NCBI GenBank assembly: GCA_903889785.1
Contig: CAISYT010000167.1
Span: 1-12,965 of the forward strand
Origin: an uncultured Caulobacterales bacterium
GTDB lineage: Bacteria; Pseudomonadota; Alphaproteobacteria; Caulobacterales; Caulobacteraceae
Direction: 5' to 3'
Length of the DNA stretch: 12,965 nucleotides
Position numbers and translations under genes: made by a program. Every line of letters starts with the position of its first letter. Positions within the stretch are counted from its first letter, which is position 1. The notes beneath the pieces were generated by a model, which was not told the DNA's origin, made no database searches, and worked only from the letters and a program-made list of their open reading frames with translations. Below are positions 6,897 through 12,965 of the stretch, in pieces.

Positions 6897-9079
6897 ACCT
6901 TTTTCAGATTGACGTTCTTCAACGGCAAGCTGCGCACCCGTATTCCTGTGGCGGCGAAAATGGCGTTGCAAACCGCCGGTGCGAGGGGCGGCACCGAGGG
7001 CTCGCCGATCCCGCCCCACTTGGGTCCGCCCGAGGCCGGCAGATAGACTTCGATCTGCGGCGTCTCGGCCATGCTAAGCAGGCGGTAGGTGTTAAAGTTG
7101 CTCTGAACCGTCGCGCCCTTGTCGATGTTGATCTCGCCGTACAGGGCGGCGGTCAGGGCCATGATCGCTCCGCCCTGGCATTGCTGTTCTACGGTGTTGG
7201 GATTGACCACGTGATAGCAGTCGACCACGCAGACCACGCGGTCGACCTTGAGCTTGCCGTCCGGCGTTACCGTGACTTCGGCAACCTGGCCGGTGACGCT
7301 GTTATAGCTTTCGCAGATCGCTATGCCTCGGCCTTGGCCAGGGCCCATGGGTTTGCCCCAGTTGCCCTTCTCTTTCATCACATTCAGCACCCCGATCATG
7401 TCGGGACGCGTGACCATAGAGCGCCGGAATTCCCAGGGATCGACGCCGGCCGCATGGGCCATTTCGTCGACGAAGCTTTCCATCAGGAAGCAGTTCTGCG
7501 AGCCGCCAACCCCGCGCCAGAACATGACCGGCACGTGGGTGTTCTTGAGCATCACCCCGATCTGCTTGTTGGGGATATTGTAGGGGCTGGCCGCTGAACC
7601 CATGGTTTCGAAGGCCATGGGCTCTAGCCCGTTAGCCGCAGGGTTGATCTTCAGCGAGCGGAAGATCGATGGCACGGCGATTTTGATGTCCAGCGCTGTG
7701 GTCTTGCCGTCGGGACCAATGACCGCGTTGAAGCGTGCCGCCGCCTGTGGCCGGTAGTGGTCCTGGCGTATGTCTTCTTCCCGCGACCAGATCAGTTTGA
7801 CGGGCTTGCCCACGACCTTGGCCACCTGCACGGCCTGGATCAGCTCCTCATGTTGGGTGCGCCGGCCAAAGCCACCGCCGACATAGCAGTTGTGGACGAA
7901 CACCTTTGAGGGATCGACGCCGGCCGCCTGGGCTGCCTGGCGCAGGGCTGCGGGCGGTGACTGACTGCCGATCCAGACATCGACGCGGTCTGCCGAAATC
8001 TGCACCGTGGCGTTCATCGGCTCCATGGGCGCATGGCTAAGCATCGGCGCCTCATAGGTGGCCGATACAAGTTTCGCGCCCGGTGCCGCGAGTGCGCCGG
8101 CTGGATCGCCGATCTTCTCCGCCGTGACCATCGGTCCATCAAGGGCGTCGAGATACATTTTCTTGAGCATCGGTGTGTCCACCGCAGCCCGATCGCCCAC
8201 GTCCCATTCCGGCTTGAGCAGCGCCAGGGCCGAGCGCGCACGCCAGTAGCGGTCAGCCACGACGACGACGGCGTTTTCGAGTTTGACCACTGCGATCACG
8301 CCGCGCTGGCCCTTGGCGGGGCTATCGTCCACCGCTTTTAGCAAGCCGCCGAACACGGGGCAATTGGCCACTGCCGCATAGACCATACCCGGGAGCTGGG
8401 TATCGATGCCGAACTGAGCCGAGCCATTCACCTTCGGCGCGGAATCGAGGCGAGCGGTATGCTTACCAATGAAGCGAAATTGGTCGGGCGTCTTTGTGGT
8501 TGGCTCGGTACCCAGGGTGATGGCGGCAGCCTTGGTCGCCAGGGCACCGAAGGTCAGCGATCGCTTGCTCGGGAGATGGGTTACAGCGCCGTTGGCTGCG
8601 GCGCATTCAACGACGGGAACTTGCCATTGTTCAGCGGCGGTTTGCACCAGCCGCACGCGCGCACTGGCACCGGCCTGTTGCAGATAGGCATAGGAGGTCC
8701 GCACCCCCTGGCTGCCGACAGTCGTCATGCTGCGGTAGACGCCCTTGTCACGCAGGTTGCGGTTGGCGGAGGCGTGCTCGCACTTCACTTTCGTCCAATC
8801 GCATTCAAGCTCTTCTGCGACAATCATCGACAGGGCCGTGGCCGCGCCCTGGCCCATTTCGGTATGGGGCAGGCGGACGGTGACCGTGTTGTCCGGATCG
8901 ATGACGATGAAGGCGTTCATTTCTCGCGGTGCCAGGCTCTCGTCGCCTGAGAGTACGGCTCCAAGCTGTTTTGCCTGGGCGAAGCTGGGTACGAAGACGC
9001 CGACAGCGAGGCCGCCGCCGGCCGAGAGCATGGCGCTGATCAAGGCGCGCCGTGAGAGGGCCAAGTCGTGTTTTGTCAT
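6893..9079 (-). CDS. Tat-exported molybdopterin subunit, IorB-like (module 1)
   Basis: A 728-residue large subunit of a xanthine-oxidase-family molybdenum hydroxylase, the length expected for isoquinoline 1-oxidoreductase beta subunits. A twin-arginine signal opens it (SRRALI at 9-14, then a hydrophobic stretch to about residue 36), so the folded complex is probably carried to the periplasm. Molybdopterin-contact motifs are HTEMGQG (72-78), GGGFGRR (401-407) and WRGVGGSQN (521-529), and the catalytic glutamate is E693 in GGIGEPS. Such enzymes hydroxylate a carbon next to a ring nitrogen, or an aldehyde, with oxygen from water. The CO-dehydrogenase active-site loop VxCSYR is absent. No FAD subunit is encoded nearby, so electrons probably pass from the [2Fe-2S] subunit to a c-type cytochrome, as in related complexes. 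It lies 4 bp after its Fe-S partner. The substrate is unknown. Confidence 0.87.
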   Translation of the reverse strand: MTKHDLALSRRALISAMLSAGGGLAVGVFVPSFAQAKQLGAVLSGDESLAPREMNAFIVIDPDNTVTVRLPHTEMGQGAATALSMIVAEELECDWTKVKCEHASANRNLRDKGVYRSMTTVGSQGVRTSYAYLQQAGASARVRLVQTAAEQWQVPVVECAAANGAVTHLPSKRSLTFGALATKAAAITLGTEPTTKTPDQFRFIGKHTARLDSAPKVNGSAQFGIDTQLPGMVYAAVANCPVFGGLLKAVDDSPAKGQRGVIAVVKLENAVVVVADRYWRARSALALLKPEWDVGDRAAVDTPMLKKMYLDALDGPMVTAEKIGDPAGALAAPGAKLVSATYEAPMLSHAPMEPMNATVQISADRVDVWIGSQSPPAALRQAAQAAGVDPSKVFVHNCYVGGGFGRRTQHEELIQAVQVAKVVGKPVKLIWSREEDIRQDHYRPQAAARFNAVIGPDGKTTALDIKIAVPSIFRSLKINPAANGLEPMAFETMGSAASPYNIPNKQIGVMLKNTHVPVMFWRGVGGSQNCFLMESFVDEMAHAAGVDPWEFRRSMVTRPDMIGVLNVMKEKGNWGKPMGPGQGRGIAICESYNSVTGQVAEVTVTPDGKLKVDRVVCVVDCYHVVNPNTVEQQCQGGAIMALTAALYGEINIDKGATVQSNFNTYRLLSMAETPQIEVYLPASGGPKWGGIGEPSVPPLAPAVCNAIFAATGIRVRSLPLKNVNLKKV

Positions 9080-9083
9080 GAGT

Positions 9084-9554
9084 TCAAGCCCTCTTGCCGG
9101 CTGCGGCCAGGGCGGCGGCGGCGCGATGGATCGCCTTGCGGATGCGGGGATAGGTGCCGCAGCGGCAAAGGTTGCTCATCTTGGCATTAATGTCAGCGTC
9201 GGTTGGGTTGGGCGTGGCGCGAAGCAGGGCCACGGCCGCCATGATCTGTCCCGACTGGCAATAGCCGCACTGGACGACGTCCTCAGCGATCCAGGCCTGT
9301 TGTACCGCATGGGTCGAATCCGCCGATAGCGCTTCAATGGTCGTTACCGATTTCCCGGCCACTCGCTCGATCGGTGTGACGCAGGATCGGGTGGCGACGC
9401 CGTCGATATGCACCGTACAGGCACCGCAGGTCCCGATGCCGCAGCCGAATTTCGTGCCGGTTAGGCCTAAATCGTCGCGCAGCACCCAGAGCAGGGGCGC
9501 GTTTGGCTCGATGTCCAGGTCACGCAGCTTGCCGTTGATGGTCAGTTGAACCAC
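9084..9554 (-). CDS. [2Fe-2S] subunit, IorA-like (module 1)
   Basis: A 156-residue small subunit with two iron-sulfur clusters. The plant-type cluster cysteines are C38, C43, C46 and C58 (FGCGIGTCGACTVHIDG); the C-terminal helical-cluster cysteines are C96, C99 (QCGYCQSGQ), C130 and C132 (LCRCGTYPRIR). It takes electrons from the molybdenum centre of the following IorB subunit and has no signal of its own, so it should be exported with its Tat-tagged partner. I chose the GTG at 9554 because GGAGGA lies 4 nt upstream and the protein then starts MVQLTINGK, as is usual for the family. An in-frame GTG at 9566 would add four residues and put the Shine-Dalgarno inside the coding region. Confidence 0.9.
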   Translation of the reverse strand: MVQLTINGKLRDLDIEPNAPLLWVLRDDLGLTGTKFGCGIGTCGACTVHIDGVATRSCVTPIERVAGKSVTTIEALSADSTHAVQQAWIAEDVVQCGYCQSGQIMAAVALLRATPNPTDADINAKMSNLCRCGTYPRIRKAIHRAAAALAAAGKRA

Positions 9555-9579
9555 GGATTCCTCCACAAAACGCGTGATG

Positions 9580-9609
9580 ACTATCGACCTAACCGGTCCA
9601 GGCTGTAAA
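9580..9609 (-). promoter_or_regulatory. Candidate promoter of module 1
   Basis: On the minus strand, TTTACA (9609-9604), five of six matches to the -35 consensus, is followed after 18 bp by GATAGT (9585-9580), four of six matches to the -10. It lies 25 bp upstream of the chosen GTG at 9554. It is back to back with the module 2 promoter, with 15 bp between the two -35 elements. No experimental support is visible. Confidence 0.35.
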
Positions 9610-9624
9610 CGGTGTTCGCTCTAT

Positions 9625-9652
9625 TTGCGGACACGCTCTGCTAGAGTATTCT
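9625..9652 (+). promoter_or_regulatory. Candidate promoter of module 2
   Basis: On the plus strand, TTGCGG (9625-9630) and TATTCT (9647-9652), spaced by 16 bp, could form a weak sigma-70 promoter 24 bp before the ATG at 9677. A short palindrome, CTCT-GCT-AGAG (9636-9646), lies in the spacer and could be a regulator half-site or chance. Confidence 0.3.
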
Positions 9653-9676
9653 ATGCCGATCAAAGGGGAGTGCACC

Positions 9677-10156
9677 ATGGCGTTCACGATCAAGGTCAAC
9701 GGCAAGAACCGCACCGTCGATGTTGACGGAGACATGCCCCTCCTGTGGGCATTGCGCGATGTGCTCGACATCAAGGGGCCGAAGTTTGGCTGTGGCGGCG
9801 GATTTTGTGGTGCCTGTACAGTGCATCTCGATGGCAAGGCCACCCGCTCCTGCGTAACCAAGGTCAGTGCGGTTGGTGCTCGGGCAGTGACCACGATCGA
9901 GGCCATGGCAGCCAATCCGATTGGCGAAAAGCTCCAAAAAGCCTGGCTCGACCTGGATGTCGTGCAATGCGGCTACTGCCAAGCTGGCCAGATCATGAGC
10001 GCTGCGGGCCTGTTGGCCGCTAAACCCAAGCCGACCGACGCGGATATCGACGCCGCCATGGCTGGGAATATCTGCCGCTGCGCCACCTACATCCGCATTC
10101 GCGCCGCGATCAAACAGGCCGCCGGCCTGCCAACCGCCGACAGCCGGGAGATCTGA
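9677..10156 (+). CDS. [2Fe-2S] subunit, IorA-like (module 2)
   Basis: A 159-residue small subunit, paralogous to the one at 9084-9554 and pointing away from it. The ATG at 9677 is chosen over the in-frame ATG at 9653 because GGGGAG lies 6 nt upstream and the protein then begins MAFTIKVNGK. The plant-type cluster cysteines are C39, C44, C47 and C59 (FGCGGGFCGACTVHLDG); the helical-domain cluster cysteines are C98, C101 (QCGYCQAGQ), C133 and C135 (ICRCATYIRIR). It should pass electrons from the IorB subunit encoded 2 bp downstream to an unidentified acceptor. Without its own signal peptide, it probably crosses the membrane folded with its Tat-tagged partner. Differences from the module 1 protein across the linker between clusters suggest an old duplication or separate acquisition. 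Confidence 0.91.
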   Translation: MAFTIKVNGKNRTVDVDGDMPLLWALRDVLDIKGPKFGCGGGFCGACTVHLDGKATRSCVTKVSAVGARAVTTIEAMAANPIGEKLQKAWLDLDVVQCGYCQAGQIMSAAGLLAAKPKPTDADIDAAMAGNICRCATYIRIRAAIKQAAGLPTADSREI

Positions 10157-10158
10157 TT

Positions 10159-12354
10159 ATGGCGCATGACATGACCGCCGAACTCCAGACTTCTCGCCGC
10201 GCTTTTCTGAAAGCCAGTGTCGCCACCGGCGGCGGGCTGATGCTGGGCATCGGTATGGTGCAGGGCGCGGCAGCCCAGACGGCCGCCAAGCTCAGTGCCT
10301 ATGTCAGCATTCGGCCCGATGGCTCGATCACAGTCATAGCCAAGAACCCGGAGGTCGGACAGGGCATCAAGACGATGCTGCCGATGCTGATCGCCGAGGA
10401 ACTGGACGTCGACTGGACCCAGATTCATATCGAACAGGCGATGGCGAACCAGGCAATCTATGGCCGTCAGTACGCCGGCGGCAGTACGGCGACGCCAACG
10501 CTTTGGATCCCGATGCGCCAGGTTGGCGCGGCGGCGCGCGAAATGCTGGTGATGGCTGCAGCCGCACGCTGGAAAACCTCGCCCGCGGAATGCACCACGG
10601 CTGCCGGGGTGATCACCCATACGCCGACTGGCCGTAAGCTGACCTACGGCCAAGTGGCCAACGATGCGGCGTCACTGCCGCCGCCCGATCCAGCCAGCCT
10701 GAAGTTAAAAGACGCTGCCGCCTACAAGATCATCGGCAAATCGCATTCTGGCGTCGATAGTCCCAAGATCGTCACCGGCCAGCCGCTCTACGGCGTTGAT
10801 GTCGTCGTGCCAGGCATGGCGATCGCCGTATTTGAGAAATGCGCGGTCTATGGCGGTCGGCTGGTCAGCGCAGACCTGACCGCCGCCAAAGCCCTGCCCG
10901 GCGTGATCGACGCCTTCGTGGTCAAGGGCGGTAACAACCCGACAGGGCTGGTCGATGGCGTTGCCATCCTGGCTTCCGATTACTGGACCGCCAACCGTGC
11001 CCGTGCCGACCTCAAGATCGTCTGGGACGAGGGCAAGTACGCCGATCACAGCACCGCGCTCTATGATTCCCGCGCCGCGGATCTGGCGGCCAAGCCGCCG
11101 CAGAGTTCACTGTTAAAGTCTGGCGATCCGAGCAGTGCCTTGGCCGGCGCAGCCAAGGTGGTGAAGGCGGCTTACAGCTACCCCTTCCTGTCTCACGCGA
11201 CCCTGGAGCCGCAGGGCTGCACCGCCAGCTATAAGGACGGCAAGGTCGAGATCTGGACCACGTCTCAGAACCCTGAACCGGGCCGACAACTGACTGCCGA
11301 AACGCTGGGCATCAAGCCCGACGACATGACCATCCATATGATCCGTGCTGGCGGTGGTTTCGGGCGGCGTCTGTCGAATGACTATTTTGTCGAGGCGGTC
11401 GCCATCTCCAAACAGGCCGGGCGACCGGTCAAGTTGCTGTGGAATCGCAGCGATGATCTGCAGCACGATATTTACCGCCCCGGCGGCTATCATAATTTCA
11501 GCGCCGGCCTCGATGCGTCGGGCAAGGTGGTAGCGTTCCGCGATCACTTTGTGACCTTTGGCGAAGGCGAAACCTTGGTCAGTAATGCCGTTCTGGGGCC
11601 GACGGAGTTTCCGGCCGGCTTTGTGCAGCACTGCGAATATGTGCAATCGACCATGCCGCTGGTCGCACCGACCGGGCCCATGCGGGCACCGCGCAGTAAT
11701 GCCCTGTGTTTTGCGTTTCAGTCCTTCATCGACGAACTGGCGGTCGAGGCTGGCAAGGACCCGTTGCAGTTCAAGCTCGATCTGCTCGGCCCAGCCCGTC
11801 CAGCGCCGGCGACCAATGCAACGTTCGACAATGGCCGCATGAGTGCGGTGCTGAAGCTGGTGGGTGAGCGTAGCGGCTGGGCCAAGCGCGGAGCCCTGCC
11901 CAAGGGTGTCGGCATGGGCGTGGCCTTCTATTGGTGCCACCTGGGCTATTTTGCCCATGTCGTGCAGACGCGGGTCGATCCGGCTACAGGCGTGTGGAAG
12001 GTCGGCAAGGTCTGGGTTGTTGGCGATGTCGGCTCTCAGATTATCAACCCGACCGGCGCGATTGCGCAGGTAGAGGGTGCGGTGATCGACGGCCTTGGCC
12101 AGCTGGCCTACGCGATTACCTTCGACAAGGGGCGAGCGACCCAGGCCAATTTCGACCGATATCCGCTGATCCGTATCAATCGTGCCCCGACCGCCGTCGA
12201 TGTGCATTTTCTGATCACCAACAATCCGCCGACCGGCCTTGGCGAACCGGCTCTGCCATCAGTGATCCCCGCGCTGTGCAACGCCATCTACGCCGCCACG
12301 GGCAAACGGGTCAGGAACCTGCCGATGACCAATGCGATGCTGAAGTCGACCTGA
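10159..12354 (+). CDS. Tat-exported molybdopterin subunit, IorB-like (module 2)
   Basis: A 731-residue molybdopterin subunit beginning 2 bp after its Fe-S partner, with GGGAG overlapping the upstream coding end. A consensus Tat motif, SRRAFLK (12-18), precedes a hydrophobic stretch and AAAQ (37-40), so the folded complex is probably periplasmic. Conserved motifs are NPEVGQG (63-69), GGGFGRR (398-404) and the catalytic glutamate E696 in TGLGEPALPS. Where module 1 has WRGVGGSQN, this one has MRAPRSN (508-514), so the two large subunits belong to different subfamilies and probably accept different substrates. It lacks the CO-dehydrogenase VxCSYR loop. Family members act on N-heterocycles, aldehydes or related compounds; the actual substrate cannot be assigned. 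The gene ends 131 bp before a convergent TetR-type gene. Confidence 0.9.
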   Translation: MAHDMTAELQTSRRAFLKASVATGGGLMLGIGMVQGAAAQTAAKLSAYVSIRPDGSITVIAKNPEVGQGIKTMLPMLIAEELDVDWTQIHIEQAMANQAIYGRQYAGGSTATPTLWIPMRQVGAAAREMLVMAAAARWKTSPAECTTAAGVITHTPTGRKLTYGQVANDAASLPPPDPASLKLKDAAAYKIIGKSHSGVDSPKIVTGQPLYGVDVVVPGMAIAVFEKCAVYGGRLVSADLTAAKALPGVIDAFVVKGGNNPTGLVDGVAILASDYWTANRARADLKIVWDEGKYADHSTALYDSRAADLAAKPPQSSLLKSGDPSSALAGAAKVVKAAYSYPFLSHATLEPQGCTASYKDGKVEIWTTSQNPEPGRQLTAETLGIKPDDMTIHMIRAGGGFGRRLSNDYFVEAVAISKQAGRPVKLLWNRSDDLQHDIYRPGGYHNFSAGLDASGKVVAFRDHFVTFGEGETLVSNAVLGPTEFPAGFVQHCEYVQSTMPLVAPTGPMRAPRSNALCFAFQSFIDELAVEAGKDPLQFKLDLLGPARPAPATNATFDNGRMSAVLKLVGERSGWAKRGALPKGVGMGVAFYWCHLGYFAHVVQTRVDPATGVWKVGKVWVVGDVGSQIINPTGAIAQVEGAVIDGLGQLAYAITFDKGRATQANFDRYPLIRINRAPTAVDVHFLITNNPPTGLGEPALPSVIPALCNAIYAATGKRVRNLPMTNAMLKST

Positions 12355-12485
12355 CGCTCCGGCGGCGGCTAATGTCTCGCGGGGGTCTTGCACACCGACG
12401 AAATAGGCCGCTTCCAAGACATTGATGGTCTCATCAGTGTCGCGCTGTTGTGAGCCACAACATCGTCTTGACGCCCCTGATAGGC
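12355..12485. other. Convergent intergenic region with palindromes
   Basis: This 131-bp gap lies between two convergent genes and holds no plausible gene. It contains a perfect 17-bp palindrome, TGTTGTG-AGC-CACAACA (12446-12462), and a long-range inverted repeat, AATGTCT (12371-12377) with AGACATT (12417-12423). Neither is followed by a T tract on the relevant strand, so a standard intrinsic terminator is not evident. The palindrome could still act as a bidirectional hairpin or protein-binding site. Confidence 0.4.
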
Positions 12486-12965
12486 TTAAGGCGCGATCGA
12501 ACGTAGCAACATCTCGACGATGGCACCCTGGCGTGCGGCGAAATTCTCGGATGCGCCCATATCGTAGCCAAAGATCGCATTGATCGTGTAGCGGTTGGAG
12601 ACGCTGAAATAGCAGAGGGCGGCGATAGAGAGGTAGAAGTCCAGGGCGTTGACGCCTTTGCGGATCACCCCTTCCGTCATCCCACGCGCCAACATGCTCT
12701 CAACCAGTTGGATCACCTTGGAATTGACTGGCTCGATACTGGGTAGGGCGGCCAAATGGCGGGCGCGGTGGATATTTTCGACCATAACCAGCCGCACACC
12801 GTCGGCATGGGTAATGTGCCAGTCGTAGGTGAACTCGATCAGACGTTGGATCGCCTGCAACGGCGGATGGCCTTCCAGGTGCAGTTCCGCCTCGGCCCCG
12901 CGGAGTTTGGCATAGTACTCCAGCAGCACGGCCTGATAGAGGCCGTCCTTGCTGCCGAAGTAGTA
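12486..12965 (-). CDS. TetR-family transcriptional regulator, 5' end missing
   Basis: The last 159 residues of a TetR/AcrR-type regulator whose start and most of its helix-turn-helix lie past the right edge. The visible protein opens with YYFGSKDGLYQAVLLEYY, the end of a TetR DNA-binding domain. The frame is open from base 12965, so an internal Met start would be wrong. The remainder is an all-helical ligand-binding domain, rich in Leu, Ala and aromatic residues, including MVENIHRARH and SNRYTINAIFGYD. Such proteins usually repress neighbouring genes until a small ligand binds. Whether it controls the adjacent module 2, which points towards it, or genes beyond the edge cannot be told. The ligand is unknown. 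Confidence 0.85.
   Translation of the reverse strand, partial: YYFGSKDGLYQAVLLEYYAKLRGAEAELHLEGHPPLQAIQRLIEFTYDWHITHADGVRLVMVENIHRARHLAALPSIEPVNSKVIQLVESMLARGMTEGVIRKGVNALDFYLSIAALCYFSVSNRYTINAIFGYDMGASENFAARQGAIVEMLLRSIAP

Noticed and set aside
11113..12207. A 364-codon minus-strand frame inside module 2
   Set aside because: It is antisense to the molybdopterin subunit, whose catalytic motifs are all in the plus-strand frame; the antisense protein shows no family pattern.
6893..12354. Aerobic CO dehydrogenase or classical xanthine dehydrogenase
   Set aside because: Neither large subunit has the CO-dehydrogenase VxCSYR loop, there is no FAD (CoxM/XdhB-type) subunit, and both carry Tat signals, which fits the IorAB type better.
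12371..12423. Intrinsic terminator formed by AATGTCT and AGACATT
   Set aside because: The loop is about 39 nt and no T tract follows, so a functional terminator is unlikely.

Overview
The window reads as chromosomal DNA of a high-GC Gram-negative bacterium, most likely an alphaproteobacterium. That placement is an inference from GC-rich codon use, Sec and Tat export signals, and the gene families present; no rRNA or other marker gene is here. Ten protein-coding genes fill nearly all of it. I see no tRNA, rRNA, CRISPR array, insertion sequence or phage gene, and no gene-free stretch exceeds 200 bp.

Layout, left to right. (1) Bases 1-1731, minus strand: the N-terminal part of a fused FAD-oxidase/Fe-S dehydrogenase of the GlcD/YdiJ type, cut by the window edge. 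(2) A 192-bp divergent gap. (3) Bases 1924-4009, plus strand: two tandem paralogous secreted beta-propeller (NHL-repeat) proteins of the peptidyl-alpha-hydroxyglycine alpha-amidating lyase (PAL) family, followed by a strong hairpin. (4) Bases 4137-6896, plus strand: a class V serine/alanine-glyoxylate aminotransferase, an XdhC-type molybdenum-enzyme maturation factor and a MocA-type cytidylyltransferase, packed as an apparent operon. (5) Bases 6893-9554 (minus) and 9677-12354 (plus): two divergent two-gene modules, each a [2Fe-2S] subunit followed by a Tat-exported molybdopterin subunit of the isoquinoline 1-oxidoreductase (IorAB) type, sharing a 122-bp control region. (6) Bases 12486-12965, minus strand: the C-terminal part of a TetR-family regulator, cut by the right edge.

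How the genes may work together. XdhC and MocA would make and insert the molybdopterin cytosine dinucleotide cofactor that IorAB-type enzymes carry. The mature enzymes would be exported by the Tat system and act in the periplasm, where the two Sec-exported propellers should also be. The first propeller keeps the residues I recall as the zinc-binding and catalytic set of mammalian PAL, an enzyme that splits N-acyl-alpha-hydroxyglycines into an amide and glyoxylate; the second propeller has lost most of them. A glyoxylate-using aminotransferase next door, and a 2-hydroxyacid-dehydrogenase-like flavoprotein on the other side, fit a pathway that hydroxylates an N-containing substrate, releases glyoxylate (or another 2-oxoacid) and assimilates it. 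This pathway is an inference from gene content. The true substrate cannot be read from the sequence.
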